The translations under genes were made by a program, and so were the position numbers. The notes under the pieces are model-generated. The model saw only the letters and a list, made by a program, of their open reading frames with translations, did not search any database and was not told where the DNA came from. A stretch of 64,000 nucleotides of DNA from Chthonomonadaceae bacterium. Lineage in GTDB: Bacteria > Armatimonadota > Chthonomonadetes > Chthonomonadales > Chthonomonadaceae. The stretch is from the NCBI GenBank assembly GCA_027459665.1, contig DAIDHN010000007.1, positions 21,307-85,306 on the forward strand, given 5' to 3'. This document shows, piece after piece, positions 38,414 to 47,100 of this stretch (positions are counted from its first letter, which is position 1; every line of letters begins with the position of its first letter).

Positions 38414-38451
38414 GTATACATTCCTCCCAGAACACAGGAAAGTTGGTACAG

Positions 38452-39369
38452 TTATTGAACAGTTACTGTACTGGTAGCTTTCACAGACGGTACAGCGTTG
38501 CTTTGCACGGTTATATAGTAGGTTCCCGGGGTAGCTGGGGCGGTATAGTGACCGCTCTGATCCAGTTTGGTGCCATCAGGATACGTAGTTACTCCACCTG
38601 ATGTTATTCCACCTGACAAGGGATTACCGGAAGAATCAGACTCAAACCAGGTAATTGTATTGTCTGAAGACCCTTCAACCTTGATGTTGTAACCAAATGT
38701 TCCAGACTGCCCATGTTGAATGGTAAGAGTGGCGGGCAAAATACTTATCTGGGCATTTTCTACCGTAATTGTGATGTAATCGTTTTGAGTAGGATCGGCG
38801 GCGCTGCTTACCTGAACCAGATCGGTGCCGATGCCAGAGGCTGCAGCAGGAGCGGTAAACACCCCTGTCTGTGTAATAGTTCCTGGTGTAGAACCTGTGC
38901 TTGATGAAATCAGCGCCCATGTCAGCGCGGTATTGGCGCTGCCTGTTACCGAGACTGCAGATGCAAGAGATACGCTGCCCCCGGGCAGCACGGTAAAATT
39001 GTGCTGGCTGACATTCAACGAAACCCCGCTGCTTTGCACCGTTATGTTTGCAGTACTAAACTTGGTAGGGTCTGCCTGGCTGGTTACAACCAGATGATAC
39101 AGGCCTGGCGCTGTCGGAGCCGTATACAAGCCTGTCTGGGTAACAGTACCGCCTGCTGCTTCCTGTACGCTCCATGTAACGTTCAGGTTTGAGCTGCTCC
39201 CCTTGATCACATAAAAGAAGGCGCGCTGCACCCCTGGGGCCATGGTAATAGATATTGGCGAGATATTGATAGATGAAACAGGCGCCGAACCGCTTCCGCC
39301 GCCACACCCGGCCAGGCCGGAAAAAGCAATCAGAAGCAGCAGCCCTGCAATACCTCTCATGCTCTGCAT
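38452..39369 (-). CDS. lipoprotein with Ig-like (Big/BACON-type) domains
   Basis: I place the start at the ATG at 39369 (305 residues); one at 39360 or 39393 is possible because no ribosome site decides it. The lipoprotein signal ends in LLLLIAFSGLAGC followed by GGGSGS. Three Ig-like repeats follow, each with a pattern such as VTWSVQEAAGGTVTQTGLYT, APTAPGLYHLVVTSQADP and TVTV-type ends (ITVQSS, ITVENA, VTVQ). Such repeats are common in outer-surface adhesins and polysaccharide-associated lipoproteins. It ends 38 bases before the PEP-CTERM start, so the two may be co-transcribed. Confidence 0.85.
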   Translation of the reverse strand: MQSMRGIAGLLLLIAFSGLAGCGGGSGSAPVSSINISPISITMAPGVQRAFFYVIKGSSSNLNVTWSVQEAAGGTVTQTGLYTAPTAPGLYHLVVTSQADPTKFSTANITVQSSGVSLNVSQHNFTVLPGGSVSLASAVSVTGSANTALTWALISSSTGSTPGTITQTGVFTAPAAASGIGTDLVQVSSAADPTQNDYITITVENAQISILPATLTIQHGQSGTFGYNIKVEGSSDNTITWFESDSSGNPLSGGITSGGVTTYPDGTKLDQSGHYTAPATPGTYYITVQSNAVPSVKATSTVTVQ

Positions 39370-39498
39370 AGTACAGGTTCTCACTTTCTCCACACTAAAA
39401 TACTGAAAGTCACAGAATCATATGTACAAACATGCAACAGCCATTTTTGTTTGGGGTGTGCTCACTTCGGTATTTACCCACAAGGCTTTTGCAGCCAC

Positions 39499-39504
39499 AT
39501 TATA
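39499..39504 (-). promoter_or_regulatory. -10 box upstream of the Ig-like lipoprotein
   Basis: A perfect TATAAT is read on the minus strand (39504-39499) about 130 bases before the start codon. A TTGACA lies only six bases upstream of it, too close to be its -35. Confidence 0.35.
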
Positions 39505-39603
39505 TCACTCTGTCAACACATTATCTAGCCTGTTTTCTTCGAAATGCTGTGAACTTTTTCACACATCAATGCAAAAAAATTTAAAATCTCATAACTACTC
39601 TGC

Positions 39604-40677
39604 TTATAATCTCTTCAGCGCTTCTTCTGCTGCGTCCAGTCCGCTTTGCCACGCCTGGTGAATGCGTCCGCGTTCGGGGCGCAAACCATCACCTGCCACC
39701 AGAATGCGCGGAGCTATCTCGCTGTCATTTGCCTGCATAAAATCTGCCTTGCCGACAGGCTGCGCGTAACGCCATTTTTTTACCTGCACCCAGGCTGGCT
39801 GTGAAAACGCAGTGCCAAACAATTTCTCTATCTCTGCCAGTGTGCGGCCAGCAATCATTGCATCTTCTTCTTCGTAACAGTACTGGCTGAAACGATGCCC
39901 CATCTGGGCAATCAGCAGTGCCTGCAGACCGGGAGCACGCAGGGGGCTTTTTACGTGTTCAAAAGCAAGCCAGAGCAAATCGGCGCTTCTGTTTTCTGCC
40001 AGCAGAGCATAGGCGGGGGCAGCGGGGGCAGTGTAATAGCCTAGCATAACACTAAGGCACTGGGTGTATTCTACAGTACGCAAAATGCGTACTCTGTCGA
40101 GCAGCGGCAGTGCAGGGGTATTGAGCAGGGGAATGCTTTCAGCCAGCAAAACAGCCGTTTGAGGCAGCGGCGCAGTGAGTATGACAACTCGGGCATCTGC
40201 TGCCACTTCACCGGTATCTGTAAGCAGCTGCACACTTTCGTGGGCATCTTTCAGCCGATGTATTCTGGTTTGCAGCTGCAGTGTTGTATGGGCTGGGCTG
40301 AGTTGTGCAGCCGCCAGTTTTGGCAAAGAAACTATGCCTCTGCCGTATGTATAGCGGGGCTGTGCCTCATGATCGGGGTCTGGGGGCAGCAATGCGCCGT
40401 TTTCTGCATACAGCAGCACAGGCTGCTCTATTTTCAGCAGGTCTGTTGTATCCAGTTCCTGCAGCATCATCTGCTCAAGCGCACTGTTTGCCGGCTTAAT
40501 GTTCTGTGCGCCGTGGTCTGCCAAACACCCTTCCACCCGGCTTGTAGCAACTCGTCCTCCCACCCCGCGGCTTTTTTCACACAGCACAACCTGCAGCCCC
40601 TGCTGCTGCAGCCGCCGGGCCGCAGCAAGGCCGGCTATGCCTGCGCCTACAATGGCAGCATCGGCAATTGTTTTCAT
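39604..40677 (-). CDS. FAD-dependent amine-oxidase-like (renalase-type) oxidoreductase
   Basis: 357 residues. The N-terminal FAD-binding motif VGAGIAGLAAARRLQ is followed by EKSRGVGGRVATSR, the arginine-rich GG motif of flavin amine oxidases. The C-terminal FAD contact (RILVAGDGLRPERGRIHQAW) is present. The overall style resembles bacterial renalase-like proteins that oxidise reduced nicotinamide isomers, but the substrate cannot be told. Its start overlaps the RNase E/G stop (TAATG), so the two are translationally coupled, although no functional link is known. Confidence 0.88.
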   Translation of the reverse strand: MKTIADAAIVGAGIAGLAAARRLQQQGLQVVLCEKSRGVGGRVATSRVEGCLADHGAQNIKPANSALEQMMLQELDTTDLLKIEQPVLLYAENGALLPPDPDHEAQPRYTYGRGIVSLPKLAAAQLSPAHTTLQLQTRIHRLKDAHESVQLLTDTGEVAADARVVILTAPLPQTAVLLAESIPLLNTPALPLLDRVRILRTVEYTQCLSVMLGYYTAPAAPAYALLAENRSADLLWLAFEHVKSPLRAPGLQALLIAQMGHRFSQYCYEEEDAMIAGRTLAEIEKLFGTAFSQPAWVQVKKWRYAQPVGKADFMQANDSEIAPRILVAGDGLRPERGRIHQAWQSGLDAAEEALKRL

Positions 40678-42590
40678 TACTTCTCAACAACGCGAGCCGT
40701 TGCATAAGCGCGGCGCGCCATCAGTACGCGGACGCGAGTGCGCTGCCCCGCCATTTTCACTCCATCATCCAGGTCGAGTAAATGCCCGTCGCTCCAGCCA
40801 ACGCAGTGCCCAGGCTCTTTCAGTATAGAGCGCATCACAAGGCATTCTACCACCTGTGCTTTTCGCAGTGCAGTTCTTTTCTCCATATCTGCCAGATCAA
40901 CGCCTTCAATGGCATATTTTTCCACATGCAGGTTCAGGTCGGCCTTCACAAAGAGCGCGCGTCGCAGACATCGCTCCAGTTCTTCAATATTGTTGCCGTC
41001 TGTGCCAATCATCAGCTCGGCCACATCGGGATGACAGGTGATGAGAAATGCATCGCGCCGGGCATTGCGAGAATCGGCAGCCATTCGGTTCAGATCGCGC
41101 TCTACAAAAAGCGAAACGCTTTCTGCAGAAGCCAAATGCCCCCGCCCATGACAGTAAGGGCATTCTTCGGTTAAAAATGCATTCAGGGTTTCTCCGGTGC
41201 GCTTGCGTGTCATTTCAACCAGGCCCAGCGCACTAATAGAGCTGATCTTGGTACGTGAGCGGTCACGCTTCAGAGCAGATTCCAAACCTTTTATTACCGC
41301 CTGCTTGTCACGCTGGTTATTCATGTCTATAAAGTCTATAACAATAATGCCGCCAATATCGCGCAAGCGCATCTGGCGTGCAACTTCTGCTGCCGCTTCA
41401 AGGTTAGTGCGCACTATGGTTTCTGTCAGGCTGCTACCCCCTACGCTTTTGCTGGTATTTACATCAATTACCGTAAGTGCTTCTGTTTCATCAATGATCA
41501 GCGATCCACCCGACTTCAGGTTGACCTTGCGTCTGGTAAGACGTTCTATTTCTTCTTCAATGCGATAGCTGTCAAACACAGGCACTGAGCCATCGTACAG
41601 ATGAATGCGTCCGGTGAGTCGGGGAGAGATGCGTTCTAGCAGCTCGTTGGCTTTTTCATATTCAACGGGGTCATCTATCACCAGTTTTTGCACATCCGAT
41701 CCAAAAATATCCCGTATGGTTTTGTACAGCAGGGTAAGGTCTTGCAAAACAAGCGAAGGTGCGCGGGCAGCGCGCGATTTCTGCTGCACCTCCTGCCACG
41801 ACTGCAGCAGAAACTCCATATCAGCCCTCAGTTCCTGCTCGCTTTTTTCCTCTGCTTCCGTGCGTATAATCAGCCCGTACCCTTCGGGGCGAATGGTCTC
41901 ACCTACTTTTTTCAGCCGGTCGCGCTCACGCGAGTCTTCAATTTTGCGCGAAACTCCCAGGTGATCACCTTCGGGCATCAGTACCAGGTACCTGCCGGGA
42001 AGCGATATGCGAGTAGAAACTCTGGCCCCTTTGGTGCCTCTCGGCCCTTTAATTACCTGCACCAGCAGTTCCTGGCCAATATGCAAAACATCCTTTATTC
42101 TCTGCTGGCGCAGCACAGAGCGCCTGAAGCGTTTTTGCGGCCTGCGGTTTTTCACCCCTGCATCAGCGCCATCTTCTTCTGCCCCTTCTTCTTCCAGCTC
42201 CTCCGACTCATCCATATCGGTCAGTTCAGCCATTGCCTCCACTGCTTCCTGCTCTATAGAGACCAGAGGGGCTGCAGAAGGCTCGGCGCTGTCATGCCGT
42301 ACGCGCCCATAACTAATGCGCTCACCGGTATCTGCATTTGATTCGCTTTGTGTGGGCAGCACATCTCCCACATACAAAAAAGCGTTGCGTTCCAGGCCAA
42401 TATCTACAAACGCAGCATCCATACCCTGCAGCACATTGGCAACCCTGCACTTAAAAATACTGCCCACCACGCGTTCTGCGCGTTCTATGTGCAGTTCAAC
42501 AAGGCGGTTGTCTTCCAGAACGGCGATGCGTGTTTCACGTTCGCCTACATTCACCACAATCTCCTTAACGGGAGTAGGATTTACTGTCAA
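40677..42590 (-). CDS. rng: ribonuclease E/G family endoribonuclease
   Basis: It cleaves single-stranded RNA in rRNA maturation and mRNA decay. The 637-residue protein starts at a TTG (42590) with AGGAG ten bases upstream; KEIVVNVGERETRIA is the usual beginning. The S1 domain is split by an ~80-residue acidic insertion (about 85-165, with SEELEEEGAEEDGADAG) ending in a basic patch (RRPQKRFRRSVLRQQR). The DNase I-like catalytic core has LTVIDVNTSKSVGG and GGIIVIDFIDM, holding the two metal-binding Asp, and the zinc-link Cys pair is in EECPYCHGRGHL. There is no long RNase E-type scaffold tail, so RNase G is the better label. It overlaps the DUF2344 gene by four bases. Confidence 0.93.
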   Translation of the reverse strand: MTVNPTPVKEIVVNVGERETRIAVLEDNRLVELHIERAERVVGSIFKCRVANVLQGMDAAFVDIGLERNAFLYVGDVLPTQSESNADTGERISYGRVRHDSAEPSAAPLVSIEQEAVEAMAELTDMDESEELEEEGAEEDGADAGVKNRRPQKRFRRSVLRQQRIKDVLHIGQELLVQVIKGPRGTKGARVSTRISLPGRYLVLMPEGDHLGVSRKIEDSRERDRLKKVGETIRPEGYGLIIRTEAEEKSEQELRADMEFLLQSWQEVQQKSRAARAPSLVLQDLTLLYKTIRDIFGSDVQKLVIDDPVEYEKANELLERISPRLTGRIHLYDGSVPVFDSYRIEEEIERLTRRKVNLKSGGSLIIDETEALTVIDVNTSKSVGGSSLTETIVRTNLEAAAEVARQMRLRDIGGIIVIDFIDMNNQRDKQAVIKGLESALKRDRSRTKISSISALGLVEMTRKRTGETLNAFLTEECPYCHGRGHLASAESVSLFVERDLNRMAADSRNARRDAFLITCHPDVAELMIGTDGNNIEELERCLRRALFVKADLNLHVEKYAIEGVDLADMEKRTALRKAQVVECLVMRSILKEPGHCVGWSDGHLLDLDDGVKMAGQRTRVRVLMARRAYATARVVEK

Positions 42591-43309
42591 TTCTCGTTTT
42601 CTCCTGATTCAGCAAAAATGGGGTTATCCAGTGCATCTCTCCCTTCGGCATCTGTGAGGCGAATACGATGAGAACGCCTCAGCGCCAGACCAGGAAGGTA
42701 TGCGGCAAGAACAGAAACCACCTCTGCCGGCCGAAGCGTGTTTTGTTCGGTGCGGGCAGTAGTCATTTGCAAAGTTATGCGGCCCTCCCTGGGGCCGGGT
42801 TCCTGCGGCAAAAGCGCGTACAGATAGGGGCGTATATCCACGCTCCGTGTTCTGCCTTCCCGTTCCCGGGTATAGGGCAGGGTAGCTTGCGCCAGCAAAG
42901 CTGAAACGGCAGCCTGCACGTCTTCCCAGCAATCGCTCTGGCTGCAAGAGCAAACCACATTGTATTCGGCTCGTACAAGGGTATGGGGAATCTGTTTCAC
43001 AGCTGCTTCTGAAATAATGCGCCCTCGCTGTATCTGCAGTCCGGCAGGCAGCACGCTGTTCAGTTTCTGTATCAGTTCTGCAGTAGTCATCATGCGGGTC
43101 AATTCAAGGGTTACAGGTTCCTGGCTTCCGGTTATACCTACACTAAGCGCCGAGACAAAACCAAGTTTTTCTCTGGGATTGAAACCTTCTGAAAACGCTA
43201 CAGGCAACTCGGCCCGGCGTACAGCCCGCTCCATGGTGCGCAATATGTCAAGGTGTCCCAACCAGCGGACGGGCTCCCCCTTTTCAAAAAAAAGCAGATA
43301 TTTAGGCAT
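42587..43309 (-). CDS. TIGR03936-family (DUF2344) radical-SAM-associated protein
   Basis: 240 residues with the family opening PVRWLGHLDILRTMERAVRR, then PVAFSEGFNPREKLGFVSAL and SVGITGSQEPVTLEL. The fold is small-protein alpha/beta; the function is unknown, perhaps rRNA or tRNA modification. In many bacteria this domain follows or is fused to a radical SAM protein (TIGR03960) and precedes rng. Here rng follows with ATGA/TTGA-type overlap, but no radical SAM gene is upstream. The start ATG is at 43309. Confidence 0.88.
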   Translation of the reverse strand: MPKYLLFFEKGEPVRWLGHLDILRTMERAVRRAELPVAFSEGFNPREKLGFVSALSVGITGSQEPVTLELTRMMTTAELIQKLNSVLPAGLQIQRGRIISEAAVKQIPHTLVRAEYNVVCSCSQSDCWEDVQAAVSALLAQATLPYTREREGRTRSVDIRPYLYALLPQEPGPREGRITLQMTTARTEQNTLRPAEVVSVLAAYLPGLALRRSHRIRLTDAEGRDALDNPIFAESGENEN

Positions 43310-43348
43310 TGGGTTTTGGAGCCATTAAAGTAAAGTACAAACAGATGC

Positions 43349-43376
43349 AGAAGGCGGCGCAGGTGCGTCGCCTTCT
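43349..43376 (-). terminator. hairpin after the Cys-rich exported protein
   Basis: AGAAGGCGGCGC (43349-43360) pairs with the stretch ending CGCCTTCT (43376) over 12 bases with one G-U and a tight loop. It lies between the stop at 43395 and the DUF2344 start. Confidence 0.65.
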
Positions 43377-43394
43377 ATCAGACAGAAAAAGAAA

Positions 43395-43715
43395 CTACTT
43401 CTTTTTGCTTTTGACGGGGTGGTCTTTTTTGTAGGCTGCCTCAGCTTTGGCCATTTTCTCTTTGGGGCTAAGCTTGGCAAATTCCTGCGGGCAGCCCCCG
43501 CAGCAGAAGTGAACACGGAAATGCCCTACCACCGCAGATCCTGCCTGGGTTTTGGCGCTTGTTTTAGACATAGTGATTGGGCAGGTCCAAACATCTATGA
43601 GCTTTACCTGTTTTTTAACAACATGCTTTACAGGCGTAGTGTGCTTTGGCGCGGCTATTGCCGACAAACCGCCAACCACGGAGAGGGCGGCGCAGAGAGC
43701 CAGAATTTTCTTCAT
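43395..43715 (-). CDS. small exported Cys-rich protein, TRASH/YHS-like metal-binding
   Basis: 106 residues with a signal peptide (KILALCAALSVVGGLSAIAA). The mature part has WTCPITM near residue 44 and HFCCGGCPQEF near 70, followed by a Lys-rich helical tail. One Cys followed by a CCGGC-type cluster and a Phe is the pattern of TRASH/YHS-like heavy-metal-binding domains. It probably binds copper or another soft metal in the periplasm. AGGAG lies eight bases before the ATG, and a hairpin follows the stop. It is not obviously tied to its neighbours. Confidence 0.75.
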   Translation of the reverse strand: MKKILALCAALSVVGGLSAIAAPKHTTPVKHVVKKQVKLIDVWTCPITMSKTSAKTQAGSAVVGHFRVHFCCGGCPQEFAKLSPKEKMAKAEAAYKKDHPVKSKKK

Positions 43716-43872
43716 ACGTTATCTCCTGTGCCTTTCCACGGGAAAGGAATAAGGTAATGCAGGAACAGAAAACCTGCTCCTACTGTACACAATACGAAAA
43801 ATGCCGTATTTTTTATGCATTTTCATCAGTGTACCTCATTTGCACGCAAAGCCATTTATACTTTTCGCCAAA

Positions 43873-45960
43873 TCAGCTTCTCTCTGCAGCAGCAGTCTGC
43901 CCCAGATTGAAATCGGCGCAAATGCACAAACGCATACTTAAGCCGGCAGCCAGCAGCAGGGCGGCGGCAGCAACACCGGCATCGTTGAACAGCAGGCATG
44001 CCAGAACCCCTGCGGCCATTCCTGCCTGCACCCCCGCCCACTCTCTTCCCGGTGTGCGCCCCGGCAGAAAAAGTAGAAAAACACCGCATGCCGTCATCAC
44101 AAGGCACCAGGGGCTGTGCAGCAGCAAATGAAACCCCATTGCAAGCTTACGCAGTGCAATTTCTGCCAAGCTGCCGCCTGCCTGATGTGCAAAAGCTCTG
44201 CCAAGCTGCGACTCTTTTTTACTGCCGCCCAGCCGGTCTGCTGCCGCAAACAGGGCGAGAAACGCTGCAGCCGCCGCTGTCATGCCTGCCAGGTCACGCA
44301 CACGCAGTTTTTCATGCTGCCACACAAACCAGGCGCATCCCAGTGTAAACACCCCGGTAGGAATGGCGCCAACTTTTGCGCCGCCCCCCGGCCATGCAGC
44401 GCATGCAACAGCAAACAGCGCCCATGCAGCCCAAATGCTTTTGCCTGCGCGTGAAGCATGCGCCAGCGGAATAATAGAAACCAGCGCCCCAAACAAGGCT
44501 CCCATCCACTCATTCCCTATTCCATAAAAGCGCGCTGCCTCCATCACAGATGGCCCCAGCCAGGAACGTACCGCCAGGTGTGCGCCACCTGCCATATCTA
44601 GCACCAGCGGCACGCAAAAAAGCAGAAAAAGTCCGTTCACTAACTTACAGGCTTTGCCGGCAAGGGCCAGCCGCCCGGCCAGCAGGGCAAAAGCTGCTTC
44701 CCAGCAAGCCAGCAGCACACAGGCCGCCGGCATACTGCCGCCAGCGGGCAGAGGCAAAAGCAGCATGCCGGCAGGCAGAGCAGCCAGCGCACCGCCAGCA
44801 GCTGCGGCAAGCGCCTTTTTATTCAGCCAGAAAGCTATTCCTCCCCCCAGCGCCAACAGCAGCTGTAGTGTGGGCAGGCCGCCCAGCACGTTTTGCTGCC
44901 GCGAAACCGCCAGCAGCTTTCTGTATCTGGCTGACCATTCTGCTGCACTGCGCCCTGGACCAGACGTCTCTTCAGCACGACCTATCAAACCCGCAGGCTG
45001 GGCAATGTGCAGGGCAGAACAAATGGATGGCAAAAAATCTGTATTCACCACCAATCCCTGCCTGCGCGTAGAAGGAGAAGACAGCATGCCGGCCCCTTCA
45101 CCCATCACAAGCAGCGGAGCCAGTACATTGAGAGAGGGGCTGTGGATAGAGGGACCAGGTGAAAGCAGGCAGAGCAAATCTCCTTGTTTCATATTTTGCA
45201 GCAGGCCGCTCCACAGACAGTTCAATGCGTGCAGCGCCGCCTTTCTGTGCTGTGCAGCCGCGGCAGGCAGACAGAGTGCAGAGTACTGCTGCGCGCGCTG
45301 CAGCTGCCAAAATGTAAGCACTGCTGCCGTTGGGGCAGCAGCAGGCGCAGAGGCCAGCCTGACCATGCGCGTGGTATCTGCCTGCTTTCCGTATGGCAGC
45401 AGGGGGGCAGAAAGAGTGCAGTGCAGATGCCCGCTGCCTGCACGCCCAGTTCTGCCGGCGGCCATCAAAAGCGCCTCTGCCGCTTCTCTGCCGCCCACAG
45501 CATCTGAAATAACTTGTACATGCCAGCCTGCCTGCCGCAAGGTATCGCCCAGCAGCCCAGGCAGTGCCGGGTAACCCAGAGAGCGGTTGAGGCGGCTGAT
45601 TTGTGCCATCAGCGGGGCAGGCAGGGTAAAGGCGCCATCAGGCAGGCGCACAGGTTCGCACCAAACCGGGCTGCGGGGGGCTGGAGCAAGCAAACGCGCC
45701 CCAGCGCCCAAAGTAAGCAGCAGAGAGGCTGTATAATCCCTTCTGTCTGCACGCAGGGTCTTTGGCGTTCTGCCAGCCGCCCGGCATACCATCCAGCCGC
45801 ATGCACCCATGGGTACGCTGGAGCGCAATGCAGCAAGCGCCGCTATATCTTGTGCGCGCAGACCGGGCGCAAGCAGCAGCGTAAGACGCTTTTCTGCAGA
45901 TGCCGGCAGTGGAAGCAGAACCAGTAAGAGAAAAAAGGGTGACAAAACTGTACGTTTCAC
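43873..45960 (-). CDS. polytopic membrane protein with degenerate alkaline-phosphatase-like N-terminal domain
   Basis: The 695-residue protein has a signal peptide (FFLLLVLLPLPASA) and an extracytoplasmic domain of ~340 residues. Its end (VNTDFLPSICSALHIAQPAG) resembles the closing strand of alkaline-phosphatase/sulfatase-type folds, but the metal ligands at the front are not recognisable. About ten membrane helices follow, from LQLLLALGGGIAFWL to LLLHSPWCLVMTACGVFLLF. Ala content is very high. Similar proteins are annotated as hypothetical; function unknown. It is divergent from ruvB with only 54 bases between the starts, and has no obvious operon partner. Confidence 0.7.
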   Translation of the reverse strand: MKRTVLSPFFLLLVLLPLPASAEKRLTLLLAPGLRAQDIAALAALRSSVPMGACGWMVCRAAGRTPKTLRADRRDYTASLLLTLGAGARLLAPAPRSPVWCEPVRLPDGAFTLPAPLMAQISRLNRSLGYPALPGLLGDTLRQAGWHVQVISDAVGGREAAEALLMAAGRTGRAGSGHLHCTLSAPLLPYGKQADTTRMVRLASAPAAAPTAAVLTFWQLQRAQQYSALCLPAAAAQHRKAALHALNCLWSGLLQNMKQGDLLCLLSPGPSIHSPSLNVLAPLLVMGEGAGMLSSPSTRRQGLVVNTDFLPSICSALHIAQPAGLIGRAEETSGPGRSAAEWSARYRKLLAVSRQQNVLGGLPTLQLLLALGGGIAFWLNKKALAAAAGGALAALPAGMLLLPLPAGGSMPAACVLLACWEAAFALLAGRLALAGKACKLVNGLFLLFCVPLVLDMAGGAHLAVRSWLGPSVMEAARFYGIGNEWMGALFGALVSIIPLAHASRAGKSIWAAWALFAVACAAWPGGGAKVGAIPTGVFTLGCAWFVWQHEKLRVRDLAGMTAAAAAFLALFAAADRLGGSKKESQLGRAFAHQAGGSLAEIALRKLAMGFHLLLHSPWCLVMTACGVFLLFLPGRTPGREWAGVQAGMAAGVLACLLFNDAGVAAAALLLAAGLSMRLCICADFNLGQTAAAERS

Positions 45961-46014
45961 GCTATCATTATAGCCATATCTGCGCCGCCATTGCGCGGCT
46001 GAACGGAGAAAGCC

Positions 46015-47058
46015 ATGCCCAGAAAGAAAAAAGAGACCGTGCGCATTACCGGTGCGGAAATACTTCCTGAAGATGAAGCGGAGCTTTCTCTGCGGCCGCG
46101 GCTGCTAAAAGAAATGATTGGGCAGGAAAAGGTAAAGGAGAACCTGACGATTGCCATTCAGGCTGCACGTGTACGCCAGGAGGCGCTTGACCATGTGCTG
46201 CTGTATGGCCCGCCAGGGCTGGGAAAAACTACGCTGAGCCACATCATTGCAAACGAAATGGAGGCATCTATTCGCATTACCTCTGGCCCGGCCCTGGAAA
46301 AGCCAAAAGACCTGGCATCCATTCTTACAAACCTCGAACCATACAGCGTATTCTTTATAGATGAAATTCACAGACTTGCACGGCCGGTAGAAGAAATTCT
46401 CTACACCGCCATGGAAGACTACCGAATAGATATAGTAATTGGCGAAGGGCCGGCAGCGCGCACAGTTGCACTGCCTGTGCCTCCGTTTACCCTGGTAGGA
46501 GCTACAACGCGTGCAGGCATGGTTTCTTCGCCAATGCGAGACCGCTTCGGAATACAGCAGGGATTTCAGCTTTATCAGGTAGAAGACCTTGATACCATTG
46601 TGAGGCGCTCTGCGCTGATACTGCAGGTTGATATAGAGCGAGAGGGGTCTCATGAAGTAGCCCTTCGCTCCAGAGGAACCCCGCGCATTGCCAACCGCCT
46701 GCTGCGCCGCGTACGTGATTACGCACAGGTAAGAGCAGATGGCATTATTACCAAAGAAGTAGCTCACGCTGCCTTGCAAATGCAGGAGATAGATGAACTG
46801 GGGCTTGATAATTTGGACTACCGTTTTTTGAAAGCCATTCTAGAAAAGTTTGGCGGAGGGCCGGTAGGCATGGAAACCCTGAGCGCTATGCTGGGAGAAG
46901 AAAGAGACACTCTGGAAGATATGGTAGAGCCTTACCTTATGCAGCTTGGCTTTATCAACCGCACCAGCCGCGGGCGCATGATTACCCCCGCCGCCTGTAC
47001 GCACCTGAAAGCGCCTCTGCCTGGAAAAAATGCACCCCAGGAACTGCTGCCCCTCTAG
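46015..47058 (+). CDS. ruvB: Holliday junction branch-migration DNA helicase RuvB
   Basis: The hexameric AAA+ motor moves Holliday junctions with RuvA during recombination repair. 347 residues, normal length. The family start [19 protein letters not shown], Walker [13 protein letters not shown], Walker [10 protein letters not shown] and sensor region [20 protein letters not shown] are present. The C-terminal winged helix contains [15 protein letters not shown] and ends with [22 protein letters not shown] precedes the ATG. No ruvA or ruvC is adjacent in the window. Confidence 0.98.
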   Translation: MPRKKKETVRITGAEILPEDEAELSLRPRLLKEMIGQEKVKENLTIAIQAARVRQEALDHVLLYGPPGLGKTTLSHIIANEMEASIRITSGPALEKPKDLASILTNLEPYSVFFIDEIHRLARPVEEILYTAMEDYRIDIVIGEGPAARTVALPVPPFTLVGATTRAGMVSSPMRDRFGIQQGFQLYQVEDLDTIVRRSALILQVDIEREGSHEVALRSRGTPRIANRLLRRVRDYAQVRADGIITKEVAHAALQMQEIDELGLDNLDYRFLKAILEKFGGGPVGMETLSAMLGEERDTLEDMVEPYLMQLGFINRTSRGRMITPAACTHLKAPLPGKNAPQELLPL

Positions 47059-47063
47059 AGGCA

Positions 47064-47091
47064 GCCCGGCAGTTTCTGCCGGGCATTTTTT
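47064..47091 (+). terminator. terminator of ruvB
   Basis: GCCCGGCAG (47064-47072) and CTGCCGGGC (47076-47084) form a nine-base stem with loop TTT, followed by a six-T run (47086-47091). Confidence 0.92.
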
Positions 47092-47100
47092 GCAGCGCTT

